Source: Rathayibacter rathayi
Lineage (GTDB): Bacteria > Actinomycetota > Actinomycetes > Actinomycetales > Microbacteriaceae
Reading direction: 5' to 3'
Assembly (NCBI RefSeq): GCF_004011095.1
Contig: NZ_CP028129.1
Location: 310,001-374,000, forward strand
Length of the DNA stretch: 64,000 nt
Notes under the pieces: model-generated
Databases searched by the model: none
Told to the model about the DNA's origin: nothing
The model's input: the letters and a program-made list of their open reading frames with translations, nothing else
Translations under genes and position numbers: made by a program
Shown: one piece after another, positions 43,798 to 54,213 of the stretch
How positions within the stretch are numbered: position 1 is the stretch's first letter
Layout of the letters: every line of letters starts with the position of its first letter

Positions 43798-44178
43798 ATG
43801 GCACGTCTGGCAGGAGTAGACATCCCGCGCGAGAAGCGCGTGGAGGTCGCACTGACCTACATCTACGGTGTCGGCCGCACTCGCGCGCTCAAGACCCTGA
43901 GCGACACCGGGATCGACGGCAACATCCGCGTCAAGGACCTCAGCGACGACCAGCTCGTCTCGCTCCGCGACTACATCGAGGGCAACTACAAGGTGGAGGG
44001 AGACCTCCGCCGCGAGGTCGCCGCCGACATCCGCCGCAAGGTCGAGATCGGCTCGTACGAGGGCCTCCGCCACCGTCGCGGCCTCCCGGTTCGTGGACAG
44101 CGCACCAAGACGAACGCGCGCACCCGTAAGGGACCCAAGCGCACCGTCGCCGGCAAGAAGAAGGCCGGCCGCAAGTAA
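43798..44178 (+). CDS. rpsM: 30S ribosomal protein S13
   Basis: S13 forms inter-subunit bridges with L5 and contacts P-site tRNA. The 126 residues [20 protein letters not shown]...[27 protein letters not shown] match the family. ACAGGAGAAG precedes the ATG. A 188-base gap separates it from rpmJ. Confidence 0.97.
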   Translation: MARLAGVDIPREKRVEVALTYIYGVGRTRALKTLSDTGIDGNIRVKDLSDDQLVSLRDYIEGNYKVEGDLRREVAADIRRKVEIGSYEGLRHRRGLPVRGQRTKTNARTRKGPKRTVAGKKKAGRK

Positions 44179-44211
44179 CGCGGGCGACACGGACCTAGAG
44201 GAGATAAAGAA

Positions 44212-44610
44212 TTGGCTACCCCCAAGTCGGCCGCGCGCAAGCCGCGCCGCAAGGAGAAGAAGAACATCGCTGTGGGCCAGGCCCACATCAAGTCGACGTT
44301 CAACAACACCATCGTCTCGATCACTGACCCCTCCGGGGCCGTCATCAGCTGGGCCTCGTCCGGTGCAGTCGGCTTCAAGGGCTCACGCAAGTCGACCCCG
44401 TTCGCCGCTCAGCTCGCCGCCGAGTCGGCCGCGCGTCAGGCTCAGGAGCACGGCATGAAGAAGGTGGACGTCTTCGTGAAGGGCCCGGGCTCGGGTCGTG
44501 AGACCGCGATCCGCTCGCTCCAGGCCGCGGGCCTCGAAGTCGGCTCGATCAACGACGTCACCCCGCAGGCGCACAACGGCTGCCGCCCGCCCAAGCGTCG
44601 TCGCGTCTAA
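44212..44610 (+). CDS. rpsK: 30S ribosomal protein S11
   Basis: S11 lies on the platform near the mRNA exit. The 132 residues end in the invariant [19 protein letters not shown]. The start is TTG at 44212, supported by GAGGAGAT upstream and the family N-terminus. In many bacteria rpsD follows; here rpoA follows directly. Confidence 0.97.
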   Translation: MATPKSAARKPRRKEKKNIAVGQAHIKSTFNNTIVSITDPSGAVISWASSGAVGFKGSRKSTPFAAQLAAESAARQAQEHGMKKVDVFVKGPGSGRETAIRSLQAAGLEVGSINDVTPQAHNGCRPPKRRRV

Positions 44611-44715
44611 GCAGCACTCGCAGCCGTCGGTCGGCCGCACGAACCGCCTCCGGGCGGCGAGTGGGGCCGACCGGCGGATCCCGCATTTCTTTCACAACTT
44701 CACACCTCGCAAACG

Positions 44716-44739
44716 CACGTGTCATATAGCGGACACGTG
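44716..44739. promoter_or_regulatory. 8-bp inverted repeat just upstream of rpoA
   Basis: CACGTGTC (44716-44723) and GACACGTG (44732-44739) flank 8 bases, ATATAGCG. The repeat ends 17 bases before the rpoA GTG, next to the ribosome binding site GAAAGGA. It may be an mRNA hairpin or an operator; unrelated to a terminator given its position. Confidence 0.45.
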
Positions 44740-44756
44740 ATCGAAAGGAATCATCA

Positions 44757-45743
44757 GTGCTTATCGCACAGCGTCCGACGCTCACCGAGGAAAACATCTC
44801 GGAGTTCCGTTCCCGCTTCGTCATCGAGCCCCTCGAGCCCGGCTTCGGCTACACGCTCGGCAACTCGATGCGTCGCACCCTGCTGTCCTCCATCCCCGGC
44901 GCCGCTGTCACGAGCATCCGGATTGATGGAGTCCTGCACGAGTTCACGACCGTCCCGGGCGTCCGCGAGGACGTCACCGAGATCATCCTGAACATCAAGG
45001 GACTCGTCGTCTCCTCCGAGCATGACGAGCCGATCACCGCCTACCTGCGCAAGCAGGGCGCCGGCCAGGTCACCGCCGCGGACATCTCGGCTCCGGCCGG
45101 TGTCGAGATCCACAACCCGGAACTCGTCATCGCCACGCTGAACGACAAGGCGAAGTTCGAGCTGGAGCTCACGATCGAGCGCGGTCGCGGCTACGTCTCG
45201 GCGACTCAGAACCGCAGCGAGTTCTCCGAGGCCGGCCAGATTCCGGTCGACTCGATCTACTCGCCCGTGCTGAAGGTCACCTACCGCGTCGAGGCCACCC
45301 GCGCCGGCGAGCGCACCGACTTCGACCGCCTGGTCGTGGACGTGGAGACGAAGCCGGCGATCTCGCCGCGCGACGCCATCGCCTCCGCCGGTCGCACGCT
45401 GACCGAGCTGTTTGGTCTCGCCCGCGAGCTGAACACTGCGGCCGAGGGTATCGAGATCGGCCCCGCGCCGGTCGATGCGGTCCTCTCGACCGAGCTGTCG
45501 ATGCCCATCGAGGACCTCGACCTCTCGGTGCGCAGTTACAACTGTCTCAAGCGCGAGGGCATCAACAACGTCAATGAGCTCGTCGCCCTCTCGGAGACGC
45601 AGCTCATGAACATCCGCAACTTCGGTCAGAAGTCGGTGGATGAGGTCAAGGAGAAGCTGACGGAGCTCGGCCTGTCGCTTAAGGACTCGGTCCCCGGGTT
45701 CGACGGCGCCCACTTCTACAGCTACGACGACGAGAGCATCTAG
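44757..45743 (+). CDS. rpoA: RNA polymerase alpha subunit
   Basis: Alpha forms the dimer on which RNA polymerase assembles and binds UP elements and activators. The 328 residues have the N-terminal domain ([31 protein letters not shown]) and the C-terminal domain ([17 protein letters not shown]...[14 protein letters not shown]), joined by a linker at about 230-245. GTG start with GAAAGGA upstream. Confidence 0.98.
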   Translation: MLIAQRPTLTEENISEFRSRFVIEPLEPGFGYTLGNSMRRTLLSSIPGAAVTSIRIDGVLHEFTTVPGVREDVTEIILNIKGLVVSSEHDEPITAYLRKQGAGQVTAADISAPAGVEIHNPELVIATLNDKAKFELELTIERGRGYVSATQNRSEFSEAGQIPVDSIYSPVLKVTYRVEATRAGERTDFDRLVVDVETKPAISPRDAIASAGRTLTELFGLARELNTAAEGIEIGPAPVDAVLSTELSMPIEDLDLSVRSYNCLKREGINNVNELVALSETQLMNIRNFGQKSVDEVKEKLTELGLSLKDSVPGFDGAHFYSYDDESI

Positions 45744-45813
45744 GTCCTCCGCCCCGGAGCCCCGGCTCCTCGCGTCCGACCTGCTGACACCCCTTTAGTA
45801 CTGGAGTAAACCC

Positions 45814-46353
45814 ATGCCCAAGCCCACGAAGGGCCCCCGCCTCGGAGGCGGTCCCGCACACGAGCGTCTGCTCCTCGCGAACCTGGCCGCGGCCCTGTTC
45901 ACGCACAAGAGCATCAAGACGACCGAGACCAAGGCCAAGCGGCTGCGGCCGCTCGCCGAGCGCCTGGTGACCTTTGCCAAGCGCGGCGACCTGCATGCCC
46001 GCCGTCGTGTCCTCGCGACGATCGGCGACAAGTCGGTCGTCCACGAGCTCTTCACCGAGATCGCTCCGCTCGTCGCCGAGCGCGAGGGCGGCTACACCCG
46101 TATCACCAAGATCGGACCCCGCAAGGGAGACAATGCGCCGATGGCCGTGATCGAGCTCGTCCTCGAGCCCGTCACCCCCAAGGTGAAGAAGTCGCGTACC
46201 ACCGCGGCGCCCGTGTCCGCTCCGGTCGACGAGGCTCCCGCGGACGAGTCACCGGTCGAGGAGACCCCCGTCGAGGAGGCTCCCGTGCAGGAAGCTCCCG
46301 CAGCGGACGCCGCGCAGGACGCCCCGGCCGAGGAGACCGGCGCGTCTCGGTAG
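45814..46353 (+). CDS. rplQ: 50S ribosomal protein L17, with acidic C-terminal tail
   Basis: L17 sits near the tunnel exit. The first 120 residues ([25 protein letters not shown]..., [22 protein letters not shown]) match the family. About 55 extra residues are Ala/Pro/Glu/Val-rich with repeated PVEEAPV-like steps, giving 179 in total. A strong terminator follows. Confidence 0.96.
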   Translation: MPKPTKGPRLGGGPAHERLLLANLAAALFTHKSIKTTETKAKRLRPLAERLVTFAKRGDLHARRRVLATIGDKSVVHELFTEIAPLVAEREGGYTRITKIGPRKGDNAPMAVIELVLEPVTPKVKKSRTTAAPVSAPVDEAPADESPVEETPVEEAPVQEAPAADAAQDAPAEETGASR

Positions 46354-46367
46354 TGACGTTCTCCCGT

Positions 46368-46403
46368 GCGAGCCCTCCGTCCCCTCCAGGACGGGGGGCT
46401 CGC
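46368..46403 (+). terminator. terminator of the alpha operon
   Basis: GCGAGCCCTCCGTCC (46368-46382) pairs with GGACGGGGGGCTCGC (46389-46403), 15 positions with one mismatch, around a 6-base loop; TCGTTCCC follows. It starts 15 bases after rplQ. Confidence 0.8.
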
Positions 46404-46529
46404 GTCGTTCCCGGGCGGGCAGAGTGGCGCGAATCGTCGTTGATGATGGCATTGCTGCGCTCGTCGAGCACGGCCGCGTCACGACCGGCGCTCCCGGGGT
46501 CCGCCCCCGACGATCCTCGAAGGAGTCCT

Positions 46530-47072
46530 GTGCAACTGCGCTCCCCGACCGCCGCGGCGCTCCTGGCCCTGGCCATCGGCATGAGCGGATGCGCCTGCGG
46601 CACCGCAATCGACATCCCCGATTCGGCGCGCGGCAAAAGCGCGACGAGCGCCCCGACCGCGACTCCCGCGCCGACAGCGGTGGAGCAGGACGTGGACTGC
46701 GCAGGCGCCCTCCCCGTCACTACCATCGAGCAGGACACCGGCCTGCCGGCGGGCTCCGTGGTGCTCGCCGCCGCCCGTGACACCTGCTCCTACGCCCTCG
46801 CCGGCAACGACTCCGCCGTCGTGCTGATCCTGCACCGCGGTCCACTCCTCGAGACCTTCACCGGAGAGGGAAAGGCGATCGGCGCCGTTCCGATCTCCCT
46901 CGGCACGGCCGCTTACTGGCTGGAGGGCCTCGCGCCCGCTCCGTCCGAACTCGCCGTGCTTGCCGGCGGCTGGGAGCTGCGGATCGTCTCCTCCATCGGC
47001 AAGCAGTCGACCCTGGTCGATTGGGCGGTCTCGGCTCTGGCGAGCGTCGGCGTGCCGCTCGCCGTCGCCTGA
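46530..47072 (+). CDS. putative lipoprotein, related to the one after truA
   Basis: A 180-residue protein with a signal peptide ending in a lipobox (IGMSGC, Cys21), a Thr/Ala/Pro-rich spacer, and a body with two cysteines in VDCAGALPVTTIEQDTG and TCSYALAGNDSAV. The same spacing occurs in the lipoprotein downstream of truA, so the two are paralogues. The fold resembles DUF3558-like secreted lipoproteins; the function is unknown. The GTG at 46530 follows GAAGGAG. Confidence 0.75.
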   Translation: MQLRSPTAAALLALAIGMSGCACGTAIDIPDSARGKSATSAPTATPAPTAVEQDVDCAGALPVTTIEQDTGLPAGSVVLAAARDTCSYALAGNDSAVVLILHRGPLLETFTGEGKAIGAVPISLGTAAYWLEGLAPAPSELAVLAGGWELRIVSSIGKQSTLVDWAVSALASVGVPLAVA

Positions 47073-47104
47073 GCCGCTCCTGGCCTCGCCCCTAGACTCG
47101 TCTG

Positions 47105-47998
47105 ATGCTTCACCGCGTCCGCCTCGACCTGGCCTACGACGGCTCGCAGTTCTCCGGCTGGGCCAAGCAGCCCGGGTTGCGCACGGTGCAGGGCGTGCTC
47201 GAGGAGTCGCTCGCGCTGGTGCTGCGCTCGAAGGAGCACCCCACCGTCACCGTGGCGGGGCGCACCGATGTCGGGGTGCACGCCAGTGCCCAGGTCGCCC
47301 ATGTCGATCTCACTCCGGAGCAGTGGGGCCGCATCAGCGGCGGACGGCGCAGGCCCGGGGAGGAGCCGCTCCCGCCCGCGTCGATCCTGGAGCGGCGGCT
47401 CCGCGGGATCCTAGGCCGCTACACCGACGTCTCGGTGCACCGGGTGATCGAGGCGCCGGCGGGGTTCGACGCGCGGTTCTCGGCGCGGTGGCGCCGCTAC
47501 GAGTACCGACTGGCCGACGCCGGCTCGATGCGGCATCCGCTCGAGCGCGGCTACACGACCTGGATCACCGACTCTCTCGATCTGGACGCAATGGCGACCG
47601 CGGCACGGTCGCTTCTCGGCTTGCACGACTACGCCTCGTTCTGCCGCGCCAGGGAGGGTGCTACCACGATCCGGAGCCTGCTCGACTTCAGGTGGGAACG
47701 CGACGCCGACGGCGTTCTGCACGCGCACCTGCGCGCCGACGCCTTCTGCCACAGCATGGTGCGGGCCCTTGTAGGAGCCTGCGTCGCTGTGGGCGCCGGA
47801 AAGCTCGACGGGGGAGCGGTGCCGCTGCTGCGCGATGCAGCCAGGCGGACCAACGCGTTCGCCGTTATGCCGGCCCGGGGTCTCATCCTGCGCGAGGTCG
47901 ACTACCCTGAGGACGCCTCGCTGGCCGATCGCGCTCTGCTCACACGGGCCAAGCGGACCGTTTGGACGAAGGGGCCCGACAGGGAGGACACGGAATGA
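47105..47998 (+). CDS. truA: tRNA pseudouridine synthase A
   Basis: TruA makes pseudouridine at positions 38-40 of tRNA anticodon arms. The 297 residues include LDLAYDGSQFSGWAKQPG, the catalytic Asp55 in AGRTDVGVHA, RWRRYEYRLAD and FCHSMVRALVGACVAVG. TAGACT lies exactly 6 bases before the ATG, with no ribosome binding site, so the mRNA is probably leaderless. It overlaps the next gene by ATGA. Confidence 0.95.
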   Translation: MLHRVRLDLAYDGSQFSGWAKQPGLRTVQGVLEESLALVLRSKEHPTVTVAGRTDVGVHASAQVAHVDLTPEQWGRISGGRRRPGEEPLPPASILERRLRGILGRYTDVSVHRVIEAPAGFDARFSARWRRYEYRLADAGSMRHPLERGYTTWITDSLDLDAMATAARSLLGLHDYASFCRAREGATTIRSLLDFRWERDADGVLHAHLRADAFCHSMVRALVGACVAVGAGKLDGGAVPLLRDAARRTNAFAVMPARGLILREVDYPEDASLADRALLTRAKRTVWTKGPDREDTE

Positions 47999-48582
47999 TC
48001 CAGTGGCGCATGGCTGCACGGCGGAGTTCGAGGCCGCTGGCCGTCACCGCGGTGGTGCTCCTGCTCGCGGGTTGCTCGTCCAGCACGATCGACGTACCGC
48101 GCGACGCGCAGGTGGACATTCCGACGCCGACCGCTGCGGAGCAGACGCCGACGACCGATCCCGCTGCCGAGCCCGTCGTGACGCCGACCGCGCCCGTTCT
48201 CGTCGACGAGACGCTCGACTGCGCTGCAATCCTGCCGCTGGACACGATCACCGCGGCGTTCGAGCTGCCGCCGGACCTCGTCACCGAGTCCGCCCTGGAC
48301 GGCACCTGCGCGTGGACGATCGCGGGGAACGCCACCGCACTGACCCTGAGTTCGTCCTCCGGAGCCACGGCCGCCTCGCTCGTCGAACAGGAGCAGGCAG
48401 GCGCCACCGAGCCGGTGAACCTGGGCGACCAGGCCCTGTTCCGGGCGGGGAACCCGTCGGCGGACCCGGCCGCGACGGTGGTCGTGCTCCAGGGGACGCG
48501 CCTGGTCACCCTCCGCTCCTTCGTCGGCGACCAGGCGTCACTGGTGGGACTCATGGAGTCGGCGCTCGTGACGATCGGGTGA
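47995..48582 (+). CDS. putative lipoprotein, paralogue of the one before truA
   Basis: A 195-residue protein with a signal peptide and lipobox (LLLAGC, about residue 27), a long Thr/Pro/Ala/Asp-rich spacer, and LDCAAILPLDTITAAFELP and GTCAWTIAGNATAL, matching the cysteine pattern of the upstream lipoprotein. Its ATG overlaps the truA stop. The function is unknown. Confidence 0.75.
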   Translation: MIQWRMAARRSSRPLAVTAVVLLLAGCSSSTIDVPRDAQVDIPTPTAAEQTPTTDPAAEPVVTPTAPVLVDETLDCAAILPLDTITAAFELPPDLVTESALDGTCAWTIAGNATALTLSSSSGATAASLVEQEQAGATEPVNLGDQALFRAGNPSADPAATVVVLQGTRLVTLRSFVGDQASLVGLMESALVTIG

Positions 48583-48621
48583 CCGGAGGTCGCCCGGATC
48601 GGCCGTCCGCCGGATCCGTGC

Positions 48622-48650
48622 TTGGCCGCACAGGCGCTGTGCTGTAATGT
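48622..48650 (+). promoter_or_regulatory. promoter of the rplM-rpsI operon
   Basis: TTGGCC (48622-48627), 17 bases, TAATGT (48645-48650). The following TCGACCCTTGGTGTTTT (48650-48666) is identical to the infA promoter region. The leader to rplM is about 130 bases. Confidence 0.75.
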
Positions 48651-48787
48651 CGACCCTTGGTGTTTTCGGCCGTGTGCCGAGCGCCCGAAGTTGAGCCCTC
48701 CACCGGATCGGTTCGCCCCCTCGCGGGACGAACGGCCACGGAGCGGGATTCACGAACACCTCACTCCGACCAGAAAGCAGCACTCCC

Positions 48788-49234
48788 GTGACTCGCACTT
48801 TTTCTCCGAAGCCGGCTGACGTCCAGCACGACTGGATCGTCATCGACGCGTCCGACGTCGTGCTCGGCCGTCTCGCCACTCATGCCGCTGCGCTCCTGCG
48901 CGGCAAGCACAAGGCCACCTTCGCGCCGCACATGGACATGGGCGACTTCGTCATCATCGTCAACGCGGAGAAGGTCGCCCTCACCGGCCAGAAGCTCCTG
49001 CAGAAGAAGGCCTACCGCCACTCCGGCTACCCGGGCGGCCTCTCGGCCACCACCTACGCCGAACTCCTCGAGAAGAACCCGGTCCGCGCCGTCGAGAAGG
49101 CCATCCGCGGCATGCTCCCGAAGAACTCCCTCGGCCGCGCTCAGCTGCGCAAGCTGAAGGTCTACACCGGCTCCGAGCACCCCCACGCGGCCCAGCGGCC
49201 GCAGGCGTACGCCTTCAACCAGGTCGCCCAGTAG
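48788..49234 (+). CDS. rplM: 50S ribosomal protein L13
   Basis: L13 is an early-assembly protein of the 50S subunit. The 148 residues include [30 protein letters not shown] and [30 protein letters not shown] start. It is co-transcribed with rpsI, as in most bacteria. Confidence 0.97.
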   Translation: MTRTFSPKPADVQHDWIVIDASDVVLGRLATHAAALLRGKHKATFAPHMDMGDFVIIVNAEKVALTGQKLLQKKAYRHSGYPGGLSATTYAELLEKNPVRAVEKAIRGMLPKNSLGRAQLRKLKVYTGSEHPHAAQRPQAYAFNQVAQ

Positions 49235-49287
49235 GCTCCGGCCCTCCCCGACACCTCAGACTTCGAAGACAAAGGATCACCTACACC

Positions 49288-49773
49288 GTGGCGAAGATCG
49301 CAGACCAGATCGACGTGGCTCCCGAGAGCTACTCCACCGAAAGCCCGGCTACCGAGGCGTCCACGACGCCCCGCGCCGTCCTCAACGTCTCCGGCGCAGC
49401 CGTGGGCCGACGCAAGCAGGCCATCGCCCGCGTGCGCCTGGTCCCCGGCAACGGCGGCATGACTGTCAACGCCCGCGAATTCGCGGAGTACTTCCCCAAC
49501 AAGCTGCACCAGCAGCTGATCACCGACCCCTTCACGGTGCTCGATCTCATCGGCTCCTACGACGTGGTCGCCAAGATCACCGGCGGCGGCCCCTCCGGTC
49601 AGGCCGGCGCCCTCCGTCTCGCCATCGCCCGTGCGCTGAACGAGATTGACCGCGAGAACAACCGCGCGATTTTGAAGAAGGCGGGCTTCCTGACCCGCGA
49701 CGCCCGCGTCATCGAGCGCAAGAAGGCCGGTCTCAAGAAGGCCCGCAAGGCGTCCCAGTTCTCGAAGCGCTAG
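49288..49773 (+). CDS. rpsI: 30S ribosomal protein S9
   Basis: S9 reaches the P-site tRNA with its C-terminal tail. The core [17 protein letters not shown]...[19 protein letters not shown] and the end [12 protein letters not shown] are canonical. About 32 N-terminal residues precede the core, giving 161 residues. GTG start. Confidence 0.97.
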   Translation: MAKIADQIDVAPESYSTESPATEASTTPRAVLNVSGAAVGRRKQAIARVRLVPGNGGMTVNAREFAEYFPNKLHQQLITDPFTVLDLIGSYDVVAKITGGGPSGQAGALRLAIARALNEIDRENNRAILKKAGFLTRDARVIERKKAGLKKARKASQFSKR

Positions 49774-49826
49774 TCGCCGCGGCCCCAGGGCCGCACGACC
49801 AGCAGCTCGAGAAGGGACTGCGCACC

Positions 49827-51182
49827 ATGCCGCGCCTGTTCGGAACAGACGGCGTCCGTGGCCTCGCGAATCGCGAGGTCACGGCCGACCTGGCTCTCGG
49901 CCTCGCCCAGGCGGCCGCCCGTGTACTCGGTGCGGTCGCCCGGGCCGAGGGCCGTCGACCCGTCGCCGTGCTCGCCCGCGACCCCCGCATCTCCGGTCAG
50001 TTCATCGGAGCCGCGGTCGCGGCGGGTCTCGCGAGCGCCGGTGTCGATGTGCTCGACGCGGGTGTCATCCCGACGCCCGCCACCGCCTACCTCATCGCCG
50101 ACGAGAACGCCGACTTCGGAGTGATGATCTCCGCCTCGCACAACCCCGCCGCTGACAACGGCATCAAATTCTTCGCCGCCGGCGGGCGGAAGCTCCCGGA
50201 CGAACTCGAGAACCGCATCGAAGCGGCCCTCGGCGTCTCTCCGCTCACGCCGACCGGAGCCGACGTCGGCCGCATCACCCGCTTCTCCGACGCCGAGGAT
50301 CGCTACGTCCTCCATCTGCTCGGCTCCCTCGAGGGAACCCGGCTGGACGGCCTGCACGTCGTCATCGACTGCGCACACGGCGCTGCCGCCGGGATCTCGC
50401 CGCGGGTGTTCACGGACGCCGGCGCCACCGTGACGGTGATCGGTAACGACCCCGACGGCCTCAACATCAACGACGGAGTGGGGTCGACCCACCTCGACAC
50501 CGTCGCCGACGCTGTCCGCGCGGCCGGGGCCGACATCGGCATCGCGCACGACGGAGACGCCGACCGCTGCCTCGCGGTGGACGCCCAGGGTCGCATCGTC
50601 GACGGTGACCAGATCATGGCCATTCTCGCGACCGCCCTGGCCCGGCGCGATGCGCTTCGCGACGATGTCCTCGTCGCCACCGTCATGAGCAACCTCGGCC
50701 TGAAACTCGCCATGCGCGACGCCGGAATCCGCGTCATCGAGACTGCGGTCGGCGACCGCTACGTGCTCGAGGCCATGAACGACGGCGGATACTCGCTCGG
50801 CGGGGAGCAGTCCGGCCACGTCATCATGAGCCGCTACGCCACCACGGGCGACGGAGTGCTCACCGGCCTCCAGCTCGCCGCGGAGATGGCGCGGACCGGA
50901 CGCACGATCGCCGACCTCGCAGCCGTGATGGCCATCTTTCCGCAGACACTCGTCAATGTGCGCGGAGTGGATCGCGAGGGCGTCCGGGACGATGAGGTCA
51001 TCGCCTCCGCCGTCGCCGTCGCCGAAACCGAGCTGGGCAGTGACGGTCGAGTGTTGCTGCGACCCTCCGGCACCGAGCCGATGGTGCGCGTGATGGTCGA
51101 GGCGAAGACCCAGGAGACGGCGGACCGCCTCGCCGAATCGCTCGCGGCGGTTGTCCTCACGCAGCTGCGCTCCGACGTCTAA
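49827..51182 (+). CDS. glmM: phosphoglucosamine mutase
   Basis: GlmM converts glucosamine 6-phosphate to the 1-phosphate for peptidoglycan precursor synthesis. The 451 residues show [15 protein letters not shown], the phosphoserine Ser104 in [14 protein letters not shown], the metal loop AHDGDADRC and the late [17 protein letters not shown]. It lies 53 bases after rpsI. Together with glmS nearby it covers the path to UDP-GlcNAc. Confidence 0.97.
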   Translation: MPRLFGTDGVRGLANREVTADLALGLAQAAARVLGAVARAEGRRPVAVLARDPRISGQFIGAAVAAGLASAGVDVLDAGVIPTPATAYLIADENADFGVMISASHNPAADNGIKFFAAGGRKLPDELENRIEAALGVSPLTPTGADVGRITRFSDAEDRYVLHLLGSLEGTRLDGLHVVIDCAHGAAAGISPRVFTDAGATVTVIGNDPDGLNINDGVGSTHLDTVADAVRAAGADIGIAHDGDADRCLAVDAQGRIVDGDQIMAILATALARRDALRDDVLVATVMSNLGLKLAMRDAGIRVIETAVGDRYVLEAMNDGGYSLGGEQSGHVIMSRYATTGDGVLTGLQLAAEMARTGRTIADLAAVMAIFPQTLVNVRGVDREGVRDDEVIASAVAVAETELGSDGRVLLRPSGTEPMVRVMVEAKTQETADRLAESLAAVVLTQLRSDV

Positions 51183-51209
51183 AACGCCGGTCCCTGCTCG
51201 CTGTTCTGC

Positions 51210-51226
51210 GTCTCGAGGTACGAGAC
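51210..51226. terminator. hairpin between convergent glmM and coaA
   Basis: GTCTCG (51210-51215) and CGAGAC (51221-51226) enclose 5 bases in the 143-base gap between the two gene ends. A second, looser GGCTCGT/ACGAGCC pair lies at 51231 and 51274. Either may end both transcripts. Confidence 0.5.
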
Positions 51227-51325
51227 GTTCGGCTCGTTGAATCCGCTTCGGCTCGCGAGATTCGGCTGATCCGACGAGCCGACGGTGATTGTGCGAGCCG
51301 GCCGGGCCGGGCAGTGCACGGCGGC

Positions 51326-52282
51326 TCAGATTTTGCGGAGGAGGACGGAAGAGACAGTGTGGTCGGCCTGCTTGCGCAGGACCAGGCTCGCCCGGGAACG
51401 GGTAGGGCGCACGTTCTGCACGAGGTTCGGCTCGTTGATCGCGGTCCAGATGCTCCGAGCCTGCTCCCGCGCCTCGCCAGGGGTCAGCGCCGCATAGCGG
51501 TGGAAGTAGGAGTTCGGATTTGCGAAGGCACCCTGCTGCAGGGTGAGGAAGCGCTCCTCGTACCAGCGTGCGATGTCAGTGGTGCGGGCGTCGACGTAGA
51601 CGGTGAAGTCGAACAGGTCGCTCACCGCGAGCCCGTGACCCGGTGCGGGCGGCTGCAGCACGTTCAAACCCTCGACGATCAGCACGTCGGGGCGCCGCAC
51701 GACGATCTCGGCGTCGGGGACGATGTCGTACGACAGGTGCGAATAGAACGGAGCGCGCACCTCCGCCGCCCCGCCCTTCACCTCCGAGACGAAGCGCAGC
51801 AGCGCCCGCCGATCGTATGACTCCGGGAAGCCCTTGCGACTCATCAGGCCGCGGCGCTCGAGCTCGCGGTTGGCCAGCAGGAAGCCGTCCGTGGTCACCA
51901 GCTCGACGCGGGGCGTGTCCTCCCAGCGGGCGAGCAGCTCACGCAGCAGGCGCGCGATCGTCGACTTGCCGACGGCGACCGAGCCGGCGACGCCGATCAC
52001 GAACGGAGTCGGCCGCGCGCGCTCCCCGAGGAAGGTGCTCGTCGCGCGGTGCAGCTGACGTGCGCCTCCGGCGTAGAGGGTGAGGAGGCGTGAGAGCGGC
52101 AGGTAGACCTCGGCGACCTCGGTGAGACTCAAGAGGTCGCCCAGCCCCCGCAGCTGCACGACCTCTGTCTCGGTGAGCGGCAGCTCGGTGCTGCGGGCGA
52201 GTTCGGCCCAGTCCGAGCGGACGATTTCGACGAAGGGGGAGGGGTGCGCGTCGTGTGCGGGATCGCGAGGAGACGACGGCAT
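51326..52282 (-). CDS. coaA: pantothenate kinase, type I
   Basis: CoaA performs the first step of coenzyme A synthesis. The 318 residues include the P-loop [53 protein letters not shown] and [17 protein letters not shown]. The start at 52282 gives the usual N-terminus; an upstream in-frame ATG at 52360 overlaps glmS divergently and is unlikely. TAGAAT ends 8 bases upstream of the ATG, so the leader is minimal. Confidence 0.95.
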   Translation of the reverse strand: MPSSPRDPAHDAHPSPFVEIVRSDWAELARSTELPLTETEVVQLRGLGDLLSLTEVAEVYLPLSRLLTLYAGGARQLHRATSTFLGERARPTPFVIGVAGSVAVGKSTIARLLRELLARWEDTPRVELVTTDGFLLANRELERRGLMSRKGFPESYDRRALLRFVSEVKGGAAEVRAPFYSHLSYDIVPDAEIVVRRPDVLIVEGLNVLQPPAPGHGLAVSDLFDFTVYVDARTTDIARWYEERFLTLQQGAFANPNSYFHRYAALTPGEAREQARSIWTAINEPNLVQNVRPTRSRASLVLRKQADHTVSSVLLRKI

Positions 52283-52358
52283 GAGGACCGATTCTAGCGT
52301 CCGCCCCGCCGCGCCGGACACCGCGGGAGGCGCCTCCGCCCCGCTTAGAATCGACCCC

Positions 52359-54206
52359 ATGTGTGGAATCGTTGGATACGTCGGTGCGCGCGACAGCCTG
52401 GCCGTGCTGCTCGGGGGCTTGAAGCGTCTGGAGTACCGCGGCTACGACTCGGCCGGAGTGGCCGTGATCGACGCCGACGGCCAGCTCGACAGCCGCAAGC
52501 GCTCGGGCAAGCTCAGCGTGCTGGTCGACGACCTCGAGGCGCACCCCCTCGCGGAGGGCACCACAGGTATCGGTCACACCCGCTGGGCGACGCACGGCGG
52601 TCCGACCGACCACAACGCGCATCCGCACCTCGCGGACGACGGCAAGCTGGCCGTCATCCACAACGGCATCATCGAGAACTTCCAGCCGCTCAAGGAGGAG
52701 CTGCTCGCCGAGGGCGCGGTGTTCGAGAGCGAGACCGACACGGAGGTCGCTGCGCACCTGATCGCCCGCGAATACCGCCGCACCGGCGACCTCGTCCTCG
52801 CGTTCCAGGCCGTGGTCGCGCACCTCGAGGGTGCATTCACTCTGCTCGCCCTGCACCAGGACCAGCCGGGCGTCGTCGTCGGCGCGCGGCGCAATTCGCC
52901 GCTCGTGATCGGCCTGGGCGACGGCGAGAACTTCCTCGGCTCGGACGTTGCAGCCTTCGTCGAATTCACGCGCCGCGCGGTCGCGATCGGGCAGGACCAG
53001 ATCGTCACCATCACCCCCGAGCTCGTCACGGTGACCGACTTCTTCGGCACCTCGGTCGAGACCGAGCCGTTCGAGATCGCCTGGGACGCCTCCGCGTCCG
53101 AGAAGGGCGGCTGGTCGAGCTTCATGGCCAAGGAAATCACCGAGGGCCCTGAGGCCGTCGCGAACACGCTCCGAGGACGCATCCGCGACGGCGCGATCAC
53201 GCTGCCCGAACTCGAGGCGCTCGACCCGGTACTCACCGAGATCGACCGCATCACCGTCATCGCCTGCGGGACGGCCGCCTACTCCGGCATGGTGGCGAAG
53301 TACGCGATCGAGAAGTGGGCCCGCGTCCCCGTCGAGGTCGAGCTCAGCCACGAGTTCCGCTACCGCGACCCGGTGCTCACCCCGCGCACCCTCGTCATCT
53401 CGATCAGTCAGTCCGGCGAGACGATGGACACGTTGATGGCGGTCAAGTATGCCCGTGAGCACGGAGCGACGACTCTCTCGGTCTGCAACACGCAGGGGGC
53501 GACGATCCCGCGCGAGTCGGACGCGGTGCTCTACACGCACGCGGGTCCGGAGGTTGCGGTCGCCTCGACCAAGGCGTTCGTCGCCCAGATCGCGGCGCTC
53601 TACCTCTTCGGACTGCACCTGGCCACGGTGCGCGGCGCCGCCTCCGCCGAACTCGTCGCCTCGCAGGCGGCCCAGCTCGCGGCGATCCCGGAGAAGCTGT
53701 CCCGGGTGCTTGACGCCTCCGACGACATCGCCCAGCTGGCCGGCTGGATGGCCGACACCCGCGCGGTGCTGTTCCTGGGTCGCCACGTCGGCTACCCGGT
53801 AGCGCTCGAGGGTGCGCTGAAGCTCAAGGAACTCGCCTACATCCACGCTGAGGGGTTTGCGGCGGGTGAGCTCAAGCACGGGCCGATCGCGCTGATCGAG
53901 CCGGGTCAGGTCGTCTTCGTGATCGTGCCCAGCCCGAGCGAATCGTACGAGCTGCAGCGCAAGGTGATCTCGAACATCCAGGAGATCAAGGCCCGCGGCG
54001 CCCGCGTCATTGCGATCGCCGAGCAGGGCGACACGGCCGCGATCCAGATCGCCGACGAAGTCGTGCCGATCCCCCTCGCCGACCCCCTGTTCGAGCCGCT
54101 GCTCGCCGTCACCCCGCTGCAGATGTTCGCGATGGAGCTCGCCAGTGCTAAGGGCCTCGACGTCGACCAGCCGCGCAATCTCGCCAAGTCGGTCACGGTC
54201 GAGTGA
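52359..54206 (+). CDS. glmS: glutamine-fructose-6-phosphate aminotransferase
   Basis: GlmS makes glucosamine 6-phosphate from fructose 6-phosphate and glutamine. The 615 residues have the glutaminase domain with Cys2 (MCGIVGYVG), HTRWATHG and two SIS domains ([33 protein letters not shown]), ending NLAKSVTVE. The ATG at 52359 must be the start because the N-terminal Cys is catalytic. TAGAAT lies 7 bases before it, suggesting a leaderless mRNA. No glmS ribozyme can fit. Confidence 0.97.
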   Translation: MCGIVGYVGARDSLAVLLGGLKRLEYRGYDSAGVAVIDADGQLDSRKRSGKLSVLVDDLEAHPLAEGTTGIGHTRWATHGGPTDHNAHPHLADDGKLAVIHNGIIENFQPLKEELLAEGAVFESETDTEVAAHLIAREYRRTGDLVLAFQAVVAHLEGAFTLLALHQDQPGVVVGARRNSPLVIGLGDGENFLGSDVAAFVEFTRRAVAIGQDQIVTITPELVTVTDFFGTSVETEPFEIAWDASASEKGGWSSFMAKEITEGPEAVANTLRGRIRDGAITLPELEALDPVLTEIDRITVIACGTAAYSGMVAKYAIEKWARVPVEVELSHEFRYRDPVLTPRTLVISISQSGETMDTLMAVKYAREHGATTLSVCNTQGATIPRESDAVLYTHAGPEVAVASTKAFVAQIAALYLFGLHLATVRGAASAELVASQAAQLAAIPEKLSRVLDASDDIAQLAGWMADTRAVLFLGRHVGYPVALEGALKLKELAYIHAEGFAAGELKHGPIALIEPGQVVFVIVPSPSESYELQRKVISNIQEIKARGARVIAIAEQGDTAAIQIADEVVPIPLADPLFEPLLAVTPLQMFAMELASAKGLDVDQPRNLAKSVTVE

Positions 54207-54213
54207 GCGCGCG

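Noticed and set aside
52122..52358. Longer glmS start
   Set aside because: The catalytic cysteine must follow the initiator methionine, which fixes the start at 52359.
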